DNA of 64,000 bases from Rhodopseudomonas palustris (GTDB lineage Bacteria > Pseudomonadota > Alphaproteobacteria > Rhizobiales > Xanthobacteraceae). Within the stretch, counting starts at the first letter, position 1, and each line of letters opens with the position of its first letter. Under the pieces are notes generated by a model. It had not been told where the DNA came from, searched no databases, and saw only the letters and a list, made by a program, of their open reading frames with translations. The translations under genes and the position numbers were made by a program. The stretch is taken from assembly GCA_016215605.1 (NCBI GenBank), contig JACRJB010000053.1, forward strand, positions 248,001-312,000. Direction: 5' to 3'. Below are positions 1-9,900 of the stretch, piece after piece.

Positions 1-133
1 TGTACGGCATGGTCTGGCCGATCTTCACCTCGGTGTCGGTGACACCCGGGCCGTAGGTCTTGCCGTCGGCCTGAACGGTGGGTGACGCGAGAATACACGC
101 GGCGGCGCAAGCCGCTGCAATGAGCTTGTTCAT
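1..133 (-). CDS. ABC transporter periplasmic substrate-binding protein, N-terminal part (LivK-like)
   Basis: Partial gene: only the first 44 codons are present and the rest lies beyond the left edge. Translation starts at an ATG on the minus strand ending at 133. It gives a signal peptide (MNKLIAAACAAACILASP, cut near VQA-D), then YGPGVTDTEVKIGQTMPY. The segment G-V-T-x-T-E-x-K-I-G-x-x-x-P-Y is the usual start of mature branched-chain amino acid or amide-type type I periplasmic binding proteins. It lies about 37 bp from the stop of the acyl-CoA synthetase gene on the same strand, so the two could be co-transcribed and the ligand may be an aromatic or organic acid. The ligand cannot be read from this fragment. 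Confidence 0.8.
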   Translation of the reverse strand, partial: MNKLIAAACAAACILASPTVQADGKTYGPGVTDTEVKIGQTMPY

Positions 134-169
134 GCTCTTGTCCTGTCGAGAGTTTCGGGGCGGGGTGGA

Positions 170-1720
170 TCAGGCCGGCTGGAGATAGCGCTGCTTCAAG
201 ACGTGCTTGAACAGCTTGCCGTTCTCCTGACGCGGCAACTCGGCTTCGAAGTCGATCGATCGCGGGCATTTCACGTGCGACAGCTGCTCGCGACAAAACC
301 TCATCAGGTCCTCGGCCAATGCCGGCGTCGCAGCGGGCGGGTCCTTGAGCTGGACCACCGCCTTGACCTCTTCGCCGTATTCCGGGCTCGGAACGCCGAA
401 CACCGCGACATCGGCGACCAGCGGGTGCAGCGCGAGGCAGTGCTCGATCTCCGCGGGATAGATGTTGACGCCGCCGGAGATGATCATGTGCGACCGGCGG
501 TCGGTGAGGTACAGGAAGCCGTCCTCGTCGACGAAGCCGACGTCGCCGATCGTCGACCAGCCGAGCGCGTTGCGCGACCGCGCGGTCTTTTCGGGATCGT
601 TGTGATAGACGAACTGCGGGCCGTCGAAATACACGTCGCCGATCTGGCCGGCGCCGAGCTCGTTCTGCGCCTCGTCGAGAATGTGGATCGTCCCGACGCA
701 GGCGCGCCCGACCGAGCCGCGATGCGTCAGCCAGTCGGCGGTCGAAATGCAGGTGGCGCCGTTGCGCTCCGAGCCCGCGTAGTACTCCCAGACGATCGGC
801 CCCCACCACGCGATCATCTGCTCCTTCAGCTCGGGCGGGCAGGGCGCGGCGGCGTGAATGGCGCAGCGATGCGACGACAGGTCGTAGCGCGCTTTGGTTT
901 CGCCCGGCAGCGCCAGCAGGCGGAAGAACATCGTCGGAACCCACTGGCTGTGGGTGATCCGATAGCGTTCGATCGCCGCGAGCGCCGGTTCGGCCGCGAA
1001 TTTCGTCATCACCACCGCGGTGCCGCCGCTTTCCAGGGTCCGCATCGTGAAGCGCAGCGGTGCGCCGTGATACAGCGGAGCCGGCGACAGATAGATCGTG
1101 GCGTCGTCGAAGCCGAAGTTTTCGCGGACCCAGTCGCCCGACGCCTGGGCCTGGCGCAGATTCGAGAACAGCGGCTGTTTGATTCCCTTCGGCTTGCCGG
1201 TCGTGCCCGACGAGTAGAAGAAGTCCTTGCCGACCGGACCGTCGGCGATTTCGATCATGCGATCGAACCGCGCCAGCTCCGCGGCGTAGTCGAGCCCGCG
1301 ACCGCCGTCGCCGCCGATCGTGACGATGGTGCAGCCGTGCGGGTTGTCGGCGCCGAGCGCCTCGGCCGTTTCGGCGAACCGCGCGCCGACGAACAGCAGC
1401 TTGGCGCCGCTGTCGCGCACGATGTAGGCCGCCTCGCCGGGCGTCAGATGGGTGCTCACCGGCGTATAGTAGATGCCGTGACGCCGCGCGCCCCAGAGCA
1501 GTTCGAAATAGCGCAGATCGTTGTCGAGCAGGACGGCGATGCCGTCGCCGGCGGAAAGCCCCATCCACATCAACAATTGCGTGACGGCATTGGCGCGGCG
1601 GTCGAGCTCCCGGTAGCTGATCGCATCGTCGGTGAACGCGATCATCGCGGCGGTCTTGTCGGGACGTTGCTCGGCCCAATGGCGCAAAATCGGCATTTCT
1701 TCCCCGTGGGCCGCTGGCAT
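170..1720 (-). CDS. AMP-dependent acyl-CoA synthetase/ligase
   Basis: Predicted to activate a carboxylic acid to its acyl-CoA through an acyl-adenylate (ANL superfamily, 516 residues, usual length). The phosphate-binding motif YSSGTTGKPKG lies near residues 169-179. The hinge and C-terminal motifs follow: GDVGFVDEDGFLYLTDR with the conserved Asp and Arg, then SGGVNIYPAEIE, and the catalytic lysine region PRQENGKLFK near the C-terminus. The substrate is not evident; neighbours (binding protein downstream, AraC regulator upstream) fit an uptake-and-activation unit for a fatty or aromatic acid. The first ATG (1720) is used, but the ATG eight codons later is preceded by GGGGAAG and is an alternative start. 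Confidence 0.9.
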   Translation of the reverse strand: MPAAHGEEMPILRHWAEQRPDKTAAMIAFTDDAISYRELDRRANAVTQLLMWMGLSAGDGIAVLLDNDLRYFELLWGARRHGIYYTPVSTHLTPGEAAYIVRDSGAKLLFVGARFAETAEALGADNPHGCTIVTIGGDGGRGLDYAAELARFDRMIEIADGPVGKDFFYSSGTTGKPKGIKQPLFSNLRQAQASGDWVRENFGFDDATIYLSPAPLYHGAPLRFTMRTLESGGTAVVMTKFAAEPALAAIERYRITHSQWVPTMFFRLLALPGETKARYDLSSHRCAIHAAAPCPPELKEQMIAWWGPIVWEYYAGSERNGATCISTADWLTHRGSVGRACVGTIHILDEAQNELGAGQIGDVYFDGPQFVYHNDPEKTARSRNALGWSTIGDVGFVDEDGFLYLTDRRSHMIISGGVNIYPAEIEHCLALHPLVADVAVFGVPSPEYGEEVKAVVQLKDPPAATPALAEDLMRFCREQLSHVKCPRSIDFEAELPRQENGKLFKHVLKQRYLQPA

Positions 1721-1797
1721 GGGCCTATTGCCGGGGAGTATCGATTCGATCGCGGCCGGATTGAATGACCGCGTGCGCCATTTCGGTTGGCGGAATC

Positions 1798-2865
1798 CTA
1801 CCGCTGATCCGCGACCGCTGCGCTACGCTCGCGGAATTCGCCCGGCGTCACACCGGTCCAGCGCCGGAACGCGCGATGAAAAGTGCTGAGCTCCGAGAAC
1901 CCGAGCGACAGCGCCACTTCCTCCAGCGGCAAGCGCGACTTCTTCAGCATGTGGGTCGCGATGTCGCGCCTGACCTGGTCCTTGATCTCCTGGAAGCCGG
2001 ATTGCTCCTGGTCGAGCAGGCGCCGGCGCAACGTTTGCGGCGACATCGCCAGCATTCCGGCGACGTCCTCCAGCGACAACGGCCGCTTCAGATTGCGGCG
2101 GAGAATGCCGCGCACTCGTTCGGCGACGCTAGCGTCGTCGCGGTAGCGCACCAGCAGCGCGCTCGGCATCGAGGCGAGGAACCGCCGCAGCCGCTGTTCG
2201 TCGGGCATGATCGGCAGATCGAGCAACTCCGAATCGAACCGGATTTCGGTGCGCGGCTGATCGAACAGGATCGGCGCGCGATACAGCGGTTCGAGCTCCG
2301 AGCTGAACGGCTCCTCGGGAAACACGTAGTGCACGGTGATCAGCGGCAGCCGGCGCCCGACCAGCCAGCACATCAGGCCGTAGGTGAACAGCAGGATGGC
2401 GCCGTTGACCATCCGCCGGCGCTTCGGCTGCTCGATCGCGTCCACCACGTAGACCGATGCGTCGTGATCGCCCTCGGCGAGGCGGACGACGAAATCGTCG
2501 ACCGTGAGGTGATAGAACTGACAGCCGATCCGGATCGCCTCGCGCAGATTGGCGCAGTGGATCAGCAGGCGGCACATCATGCGGAAGGTGCCCGGCTTGA
2601 TCGGGCGGCTGCCGAGCAGCCACAATTCGTCGCGCGTCACCCGCGTCAGCGTCGAGATCATCCGGGCGAATTGATCCTGCGGCAACCGCGCTCCGGGTTG
2701 GTCGAGCTGCTCGGGATCGATACCGGCCCGCTCCAGCAGCCGGTCGACGTCGAAGCCCGCTTCGCGCACGCCGCTGAGGATCAAGCCGACATATCCGGAG
2801 TCGATCGCGGATCGCGGCGATGCGACGCCGCTGGTTCGGCCCTGAGTTTTCTTCATGGCCGGCAT
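1798..2865 (-). CDS. AraC-family transcriptional regulator with arabinose-binding-type N-terminal domain
   Basis: A 355-residue cytosolic DNA-binding protein. Residues about 25-215 look like the OruR/ArgR-type ligand-binding domain that often precedes AraC HTH modules (GVREAGFDVDRLLERAGID start). The C-terminal 100 residues hold the two helix-turn-helix motifs: LSLEDVAGMLAMSPQTLRRRL, then EEVALSLGFSELSTFHRAFRRWTG and PGEFR. It sits 77 bp upstream of, and co-directional with, the acyl-CoA synthetase gene and is divergent from the MDR oxidoreductase gene at 2982, so it probably controls one or both. The effector is unknown. Confidence 0.9.
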   Translation of the reverse strand: MPAMKKTQGRTSGVASPRSAIDSGYVGLILSGVREAGFDVDRLLERAGIDPEQLDQPGARLPQDQFARMISTLTRVTRDELWLLGSRPIKPGTFRMMCRLLIHCANLREAIRIGCQFYHLTVDDFVVRLAEGDHDASVYVVDAIEQPKRRRMVNGAILLFTYGLMCWLVGRRLPLITVHYVFPEEPFSSELEPLYRAPILFDQPRTEIRFDSELLDLPIMPDEQRLRRFLASMPSALLVRYRDDASVAERVRGILRRNLKRPLSLEDVAGMLAMSPQTLRRRLLDQEQSGFQEIKDQVRRDIATHMLKKSRLPLEEVALSLGFSELSTFHRAFRRWTGVTPGEFRERSAAVADQR

Positions 2866-2981
2866 GTTAACGGTCCCGCCCGGCCGCCGCCAGCGCAGTG
2901 ATGATGCCGGCGGCCAATCCGGAAGGCGGATCCGGTCATTGCACTGTCGGCGCCGTGTCCTTCCATGGGGACGGATCGATC

Positions 2982-3983
2982 ATGGAGACCAGTGCGATGC
3001 GCGCGTTGATGAGCTGCGAGCCGGGAGGGTCTGCGAGCCTGCGGTTGCTCGACAGGCCGGACCCGGTCGCGGGCCCCGGGCAGGTGGTGATCGCGGTGCG
3101 GGCCTGCGGCGTCAACTATCCCGATCTGTTGACGATCCAGGACCTCTATCAGGTGAAGACGCCGCGGCCGTTCGCGCCGGGCGCGGAAATCGCCGGCGAG
3201 GTGACGGCGCTCGGTCCGGACGTCGCCGCGTTTCGCATCGGCGATCGCGTCGCGGCGCGGATCGGCACCGGTGGCATGGCCGAAGCGGTTGCGGTGAATG
3301 TCGACCGCTGCGCGCCGATTCCCGACGGCATGTCGTTCGTCGACGCCGCGGTGATGCAGTTCACCTTCGAGACCGCGCTCTACGCGCTGCGCAACCGTGC
3401 GCGGGTGCAGCCCGGCGAGACCGTGCTGATCCTCGGCGCCGGCGGCGGCGTCGGCATCGCCGCCGTGCAGGTGGCGCGCAACCTCGGCGCCCGCGTGGTC
3501 GCGGCCGCCTCGTCGGACGCCAAGCTGGCGTTCGCGCGCGACCATGGCGCCGCCGCCGGCGTGCTGTATCCGGCCGAGGCGCCGCAGGATCGAAAGGCGG
3601 TCGGCCAGCGCCTAAAAGCCGCGGTGGGCGACGGCGCCGACGTGGTGATCGACCCGGTCGGCGGTTGGCTCACCGACTCCGCGATCCGCTGCGTCGCCGA
3701 CGGCGGGCGATATGTCGTGCTCGGCTTCACCGCGGGGATTCCGTCGCTGCCGCTCAATTTGCCCTTGCTGAAGAATTGCGACGTGCTTGGCGTCAACTGG
3801 CGGACGTTCACGCTGACGCAGCCGGATGCGCTGCGCGCCAACAAGCGCGAATTGCAGCGATGGTACAGCAACGGCCTGCTGTCCGCCGGCATCACCGCGG
3901 AGTTCGCGCTGCCGGATGGCGGCGAAGCCATTCAACGCCTGGCTGATCGTCAGGCGGTGGGAAAGGTCGTCGTGGTGATTTGA
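2982..3983 (+). CDS. NADPH:quinone oxidoreductase-like MDR-family oxidoreductase
   Basis: A zinc-free medium-chain dehydrogenase/reductase of the quinone oxidoreductase type, about 333 residues. The N-terminal GroES-like fold carries VRACGVNYPDLLTIQ and PFAPGAEIAGEV. The Rossmann domain carries ILGAGGGVGIAAVQVA for NADP binding. Zinc-ligand cysteines are not apparent, as expected for this subgroup. The track ORF starts at 2898, but its first 28 codons read like non-coding sequence. I prefer the ATG at 2982 (GGGGA upstream) or the one at 2997, which gives the family-typical MRAL start. It is divergent from the AraC gene. Substrate unknown; likely an enoyl, quinone or acryloyl-type acceptor. 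Confidence 0.88.
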   Translation: METSAMRALMSCEPGGSASLRLLDRPDPVAGPGQVVIAVRACGVNYPDLLTIQDLYQVKTPRPFAPGAEIAGEVTALGPDVAAFRIGDRVAARIGTGGMAEAVAVNVDRCAPIPDGMSFVDAAVMQFTFETALYALRNRARVQPGETVLILGAGGGVGIAAVQVARNLGARVVAAASSDAKLAFARDHGAAAGVLYPAEAPQDRKAVGQRLKAAVGDGADVVIDPVGGWLTDSAIRCVADGGRYVVLGFTAGIPSLPLNLPLLKNCDVLGVNWRTFTLTQPDALRANKRELQRWYSNGLLSAGITAEFALPDGGEAIQRLADRQAVGKVVVVI

Positions 3984-4109
3984 GATGATCGCCGTCGAAC
4001 CGCGACGGCTTCACGGCGGCGGAGTTTTCGAGACAACATCACGATGCGTGCGCTCGCAAACGCAATGGCCGGAGCGGCTGGGACCAGCCACTCCGGCTCG
4101 GCGCGCGCC

Positions 4110-6941
4110 TTACGCGAACCCGTGCTTCTTCTTGCTCTCCAGTTCCTGCGCCTTGAAGGCGCTGAAGCGCGGCAGGAACTTGTCCCAGTCGATGATGTGG
4201 GCGTCGATTTCCGGGCCGTCGATGCAGGCGTGCTTGCGCACCATCTTGCCGTCGATCGTCACCGGCACCATGCAGGCGCCGCACATCCCGGTCGCGTCCA
4301 CCATGATCGAGTTGAGGCTCGCCACGGTCTTCACGCCATAGGGCTTGGTGAGGTCGCTCACCGCCCGCATCATCAGCGGCGGGCCGATCGCGATCACTTC
4401 GGCGATGCTGCGGCCGATGCCCTGCTGATTGGCCTTCATCATCTCTTCCAGCGGCCCGGTGACGAAGCCCTTGACGCCGTAGCTGCCGTCATTGGTGGTG
4501 TAGATCAGCGACAGCTGGTCGCCGAATTCCTGCTTGAGCTTGCCGACGCGCTCGTCGTCGCCGGTCCAGAACAGGAACTCCTTGGCGCGGAAGCCGGAGA
4601 TCAGCGTGACGTGATTGCCGAGCCGCAGGTGCTCGCGCATGATCGGATACACTGGCGGCAGGCCGACGCCGCCGGCGCAGAACACCACGGTCTGGTTGCC
4701 CTCGTAGCGATGCAGCTCGCTGGCGCGGCCGAGCGGGCCGGCGATGCCGCTGAACGCGTCGCCGATCGCCATCCGGTTGATCTCCAGCGACGAGGTGCCC
4801 ATGCCCTGCACGACGAGATCGATGGTGCCTTGCTCGACGTCCCAATCGGCCAGCGTCAGCGGGATCAGTTCGCCCTTCTCCCACGGCAGCACGCGGACGA
4901 ACTGGCCGGCCTGGGCCGAGCGCGCCACCATCGGGGCCCGCACGGTGAACTCGACGATGCCGCCGGCCAGCGGCACCTTGTTGACGATGGTCTGTTCGAT
5001 CTGGCCGAGTTCGGTGTAGCGCGCCGCGCGGGCGACGCGGGTCTTGATCTCGGCCGGCGTGAACGGAATCTCGCCGACGATCTCGCGCGCCGCTGCCTGG
5101 CCGTCGCCGGCCGCACGAATGGCCGTCGAGCCGCCGCGCGCGGCGTCGCCGCCGGTGTAGACGTCCTTGATCGAGGTGCGCTGCGAGCCTTCCTCGACCT
5201 CGATCGTGCCCCATTTGTTGGTCTTCAGGCCGGGTTCGGCGTCCTTCATGATCGGGTTGGCGGTGTTGCCCAGCGCCATGATCACGAGATCCACCGGCAC
5301 CCGCTCGATCTGCCCGGTCGGCTTCGGGCTGCGGCGGCCGGACTTGTCCGGTTCGCCGAGCTCGTTGACGTCCAAGAGCGCGTGGGTGACGAAGTGGGTG
5401 TGATCGTCGCCGATGAATTCGCGCGGCGCACGCAGCACCGCGAGATTGATGCCTTCTTCGAGCGCGTGGTGCAGCTCCTCGACGCGGGCCGGCATCTCGC
5501 TCTTGGTGCGGCGATACACGATGGTGACGTTGCCGCCGAGCCGCTTAGCGGTGCGGGCCGCGTCCATCGCGGTGTTGCCGCCGCCGATCACGAACACGTT
5601 CTTGCCCTTCACCTCGGGCAGCGGCGTTTCGTAACGATCATCCAGGCCGCGCATCAGGTTGACGCGGGTCAGGAATTCATTGGCGGACATCACGCCGAGC
5701 AGATGCTCGCCCGGCACGTTCATGAAGGTCGGCAGACCGGCGCCGGTGCCGACAAAAATCTTCCAGAAGCCCTCGGCCTTGAGGTCTTCGAGCGTCGCGG
5801 TCTTGCCGACCACGAAGTTCTTCACGAAGCGACCGCCGAGCAGGATGATCTTCTCGACCACGTCGTCGATCAGCTGGTTCGGCAGCCGGAATTCCGGGAT
5901 ACCGTAGCGCAGCACGCCGCCGAGGTCGTGGAACGCTTCGAAGATCGTCACCGGGAAGCCTTCGACCGCCAGCAAGTAAGCATTGATGAGTCCGGACGGG
6001 CCGGAGCCGACCACCGCGATCGGTGGCTTCGCCGCCACCGCCCACGGGCTGATGCGACCGGCGAAGCGGTCGTTGGCGTTCGGATTCACCAGCTTCTCGT
6101 GCTCGGGCAGGTACCATTCGAGCTGGCCGATTTCGATCGGCCGCTTGGTGTGGGTGCAAACGCCCTGGCACTGCAGTTCCTGCGGACAGACGCGGCCGGT
6201 GACGTTCGGCAGCGGGTTGCAGCTCTCGATCAGCTCCAGCGCTTCGCGGTGCTTGCCGTTGCCGAGCAGGTCCAGCATCTCGGGGATGTGGATCTTCACC
6301 GGGCAGCCGCCCTTGGGGTCCTTCTTGCCCTGGATCAGTACGCCGAGCTCGCACGGCTTGTCGTCGCACTGCTTGTCGCGCATCACCTCGAGCCAGACGA
6401 ACAGCTCGCACTCGCGCAGCGAGTAGCCGATCGACTGGTAGCCGAGATAGCCCTGGTTGACGAGTTCGAAGTCGACCGCGCGCTCTTCGGCGGGGCGGAT
6501 GTAGGGCGGGATGAACGCCTCGCCCGGCCAGCCTTCCGACAGGTTTTCGAACATCGGGTAGCGATCGCGCAGGTGCAGGTCGATCGCCTTGATGAACTTG
6601 CGCTTGTACTTCAGCGGCAGCGCCCAGATGAAGCGCTGCAGGATCGTCGCCATGTCGTCGTCGCGCTTCAGCAGCTCCCACAGCATCACCGTGAACGCCG
6701 CGCCGAGCTCCGGCTGCTGGAACTCCCAGACGATCGCCTGGGTGCCGTCGGCGATGAACATGTTGCGCAGCGACGCCGGGTCGTTGAGCAGCCGCTTCTG
6801 CAGCAGCGCGATCTGCTTCTGGAACACGCCGACGGCTTCGCTGTGCTGCAGCTCTTCCAGCTCGTTGCGCGAGGTCTCGAGCGCGCTGCGCGCCTGTTCG
6901 TAGCGCAGCACCTCGTTGGGGATGGTGGTGGCGCCGCTCAT
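4110..6941 (-). CDS. Fused Nfn-type flavoprotein: GltD-like oxidoreductase plus ferredoxin-NAD(P) reductase (PyrK-like)
   Basis: 943 residues. Residues 1-185 are a mostly helical region I do not recognise. Residues about 190-300 form a GltD-type Fe-S domain with clustered Cys (CDDKPC, GGCP, then RVCPQELQCQGVC). Residues 306-640 have FAD (VVGSGPSG) and NAD(P) (VIGGGNTAMDAA) Rossmann motifs. Residues 645-943 resemble PyrK/NfnA, with CAGGVGLPPVYP and a C-terminal D-x4-C-x2-C-x15-C (ATGMCGAC then HAC), consistent with the Asp/Cys3 [2Fe-2S] site known in this family. Nfn/SudAB proteins move electrons between ferredoxin, NAD(H) and NADP(H); there the two parts are separate subunits. The start overlaps the PFOR stop (ATGA), so the two are translationally coupled. 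Inferred role: oxidising the ferredoxin reduced by PFOR, or the reverse. Confidence 0.88.
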   Translation of the reverse strand: MSGATTIPNEVLRYEQARSALETSRNELEELQHSEAVGVFQKQIALLQKRLLNDPASLRNMFIADGTQAIVWEFQQPELGAAFTVMLWELLKRDDDMATILQRFIWALPLKYKRKFIKAIDLHLRDRYPMFENLSEGWPGEAFIPPYIRPAEERAVDFELVNQGYLGYQSIGYSLRECELFVWLEVMRDKQCDDKPCELGVLIQGKKDPKGGCPVKIHIPEMLDLLGNGKHREALELIESCNPLPNVTGRVCPQELQCQGVCTHTKRPIEIGQLEWYLPEHEKLVNPNANDRFAGRISPWAVAAKPPIAVVGSGPSGLINAYLLAVEGFPVTIFEAFHDLGGVLRYGIPEFRLPNQLIDDVVEKIILLGGRFVKNFVVGKTATLEDLKAEGFWKIFVGTGAGLPTFMNVPGEHLLGVMSANEFLTRVNLMRGLDDRYETPLPEVKGKNVFVIGGGNTAMDAARTAKRLGGNVTIVYRRTKSEMPARVEELHHALEEGINLAVLRAPREFIGDDHTHFVTHALLDVNELGEPDKSGRRSPKPTGQIERVPVDLVIMALGNTANPIMKDAEPGLKTNKWGTIEVEEGSQRTSIKDVYTGGDAARGGSTAIRAAGDGQAAAREIVGEIPFTPAEIKTRVARAARYTELGQIEQTIVNKVPLAGGIVEFTVRAPMVARSAQAGQFVRVLPWEKGELIPLTLADWDVEQGTIDLVVQGMGTSSLEINRMAIGDAFSGIAGPLGRASELHRYEGNQTVVFCAGGVGLPPVYPIMREHLRLGNHVTLISGFRAKEFLFWTGDDERVGKLKQEFGDQLSLIYTTNDGSYGVKGFVTGPLEEMMKANQQGIGRSIAEVIAIGPPLMMRAVSDLTKPYGVKTVASLNSIMVDATGMCGACMVPVTIDGKMVRKHACIDGPEIDAHIIDWDKFLPRFSAFKAQELESKKKHGFA

Positions 6942-9900
6942 CGGATGATCTCCGCGTCGCAGTTCGCCGCTGCGCGGCTGAGTTTGGCCGACAGTTCGGG
7001 CGTGACCTTGATCTTGTTGAACACGCCGGGGATCACATGGGCGACCTCCTTGGAGGCGCCGCCGACGACGATCTTGGTCAGTTCGAACACTTCAGGCACG
7101 TCCTGGTAGCAGCTCTTGCAGTTGGTGCATTTGTCGAGATCGGTTTCGGCGATGTCGATATGCGTGCCGCCATTGGCGCCGTTCGCCGCCTTGGCGCCGT
7201 TGGTCTGCGCCGCCCCGGCCGGGGCCAGCCCGGCCATCAGCCCGGCGAAACCGCCGCCGGCCGGCGCGTTCGAACTCGCCGCGAGCTCGCTCATGCCGCG
7301 CGCGATGGCGTCGAGCGAGGTCTCGCGCGACTTCACCGATTCCTCGTACTGGTGCTGCAGCGCGGCCAGCTCGGCGCTGTGCGCCTCGTCCAGCGCGCGG
7401 ACGTCGAAGCCGCCGAGATATTGCAGCGTGCGCCAGTATTTGCGCCGCTCCTCGACCAGCGCGATCACCGTCTCGCCGACCGACAGCCGGACCAGTTTGT
7501 CGTCGCCGTCGGTGGCGTAGATGAACGGCGTCTTGCCGGCGCGGGCGTCGGCGTCTAGCGCGACGTATTCATCGACCGGAACGCCGTCGGCGTCCTTCTT
7601 CAGCGGCTTGAACTGCTTGCGGAAGCGGACTTCGCTGTGGGCGAAATCGGCCGGCGTCACTTTGGCCTTGAGTAATTGCGTCGCGCCGTTGTCGTCGATG
7701 TATTCGATCGACTGCGTCGCCCAGTCCTGGTCGGGCTCGGGGTTGCCGTCGAGCGAGAACCAGTTGTTGAGCTTGGTGCCCTTGCGCGGGTCGTGGACGA
7801 ACACCGGATTCATCCGGCTCTCCACCGCCTTGCGGGCCTGACGATTGGCGACGGCGTCGCCGATGCCGTGCTCGGCCTGGCACGGCGTGTAGACGTCGAG
7901 CACCGCCGGCGACGAGGTGTGGTTGAGGAACTCCATCACGTTCTTGAGGAAGTGCCCCTGCAGCGCGGTCGCGGTCTGCACCACGAACACGTTGGGATGG
8001 AACGAGGCGATCAGGCCGAGCTCCTTGCGGGATTCCTGCTTGCCGTGATTGGCGACGCCGAACCGCGACAGGTCGGAGTCCTGGCCGGTGAGGCTCGCGG
8101 TCGAGGTCTGGCCGCCCGTGTTGGAGTACGCGCCGGTGTTCAGCACCACGACCTTGATCGGGGTCTTGGTCGACAGCAGCCGCGACAGCGCGCCGAAGCC
8201 GATGTCGTAGGTGGCGCCGTCGCCGCCCATGCTCAGCACCGTCGGCAGCAGGCTGCGCTCCTCCGGCGTGAACTGGCCCCAGCCGAAGTAGCGGAAGAAG
8301 CCGTCGTGCTTGGCCGGATCGTAGGCGTCGGCGAGTTCGAGCCTGGCGATCCGCAGCGCGCGGAAATCGTCCGAGGCCTGCGCGGTGAGGCCTTCGAAGA
8401 TGCCCTTGGCCACCGCCGGCGTGTCCTGGAACAGGCTGTTCACCCACGGGTCGGTGTAGGGGTTGAACGGGAAGGTCGAGGCATAGACGCTCGAACAGCC
8501 GGTGGCGTTGGCGATCACCATGCCGGACGGGCCATTGCCGGTCGGGCCGCTCTCGTAGAGATACAGCCGCTTCTCCAGCGTTTTCAGCGTGGCGTCGATC
8601 CGCGCGGCGCGCGCGGCGTCGGCGGCGACCTCCGCCCGCTTGGCGGTCAGCTGCTCGATCAGGCACTCCAGTTCACGGGTGTGATCCTTGCGCCGCTTGT
8701 CGTGGATCGCGTGGTTGGTCGACGTCACCAGCCGGATCGCGGTGACTTCGCCGCAGCCGCGGCAGGCGCCGTGGCCGCCGGTGGTCGCGTAGTAATTGGC
8801 GCGGTCGAGCATCAGCCGCTTGGTCTCGCCGCCTTCGCGGGTCGCGCCCTCGGTGAACCGCGCCGGCGTGTTCGGCGTGCGGCTGAGGAATTCGAACCGC
8901 GCCTGCAGCTGTTCGAGCAAGGGCTCGTCCTGCTCGCGATCGACCAGCGCGCCGGGGCCGCAGACGTCGATACATTCGAGACAGCCCGAGCACTTCCACG
9001 GATCGACGCTCACCGAATACAGCCCGCCGCTGCCCGGCTGGCTCTTCTCCATCGCGTCGAAGAACGGCCGCGTCCGCGCGACCGGATACACCGACAGCGC
9101 CGCGGCGAGCTTGCCGAAATTGCGCTTCAGCGTCGCGTTGTCGACGCCGAGCGCCTCGGCGGCCTGCGCCACCACCTCGTGGAACGGCTTGTCGTCCTTG
9201 GCCGAGCGATACACGTCGCGGATCGCTTCGCTCAGGGTCGGCACCTGGCCGCGCAGCGCTTCCTGCTGCGCCGGCGCGATGTCGAGCTGCTTGATCGCGG
9301 TCAGCAGCAGTTCGTGAATGTCGTGCACCGCGTTGGGGATCGCCGCGTCGGGGCAGACCAGCGCGCATTCCATGCAGCCGGTGCACAGATCGGCCTTGAA
9401 CTCCGGCACGTTGCGGCGGAACAGGCCCTTGTCCTTGGCGGCGGCGGAGCCCGCCGGCATGAACATGCCCATGCCCGGCAGCACCGGCGCATCCGCGATG
9501 GTGCCGTCGCGGAACGGAGCGGCGAGCACGTCGTCGTAGTATTCCGGATCGAGGAAGCCCGCCGCCGAGGCCGGCGCCGCGGCGCGGCACATCGAGGCCG
9601 AGATCGAGGCGTCGGCCTTCTTCTTCGGCGCGGCCTTGATGGCGTCTTCGCTGAATTCCGGCGCGTCGACATCGACCTTGTGGGTCGCTTCCAGACCTTC
9701 GCGGATCACCGCCATGTTGCCGTCGACGATATCGCCGCCCTTGGCGCCGAACTTCTTGCTGATCTGCTGACGGATCTTGGTCAGCATCGCGTCCTGCGAG
9801 GCGTCGGCCACCACGCGATCGACGTTACCGCACACCGCGCCGATGAAGGCGATGCCCATCATCCGGGTTTCGAGCTCGGCGGTCGGGGCATGGCGCTTGG

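Noticed and set aside
3985-4341. 118-residue ORF
   Set aside because: It overlaps the C-terminal part of the Nfn-like gene on the opposite strand and looks like a shadow.
4044-7109. 1021-residue ORF on the + strand
   Set aside because: It is the antisense shadow of the Nfn-like flavoprotein gene; the translation is rich in Ala, Arg and His with no family motifs.
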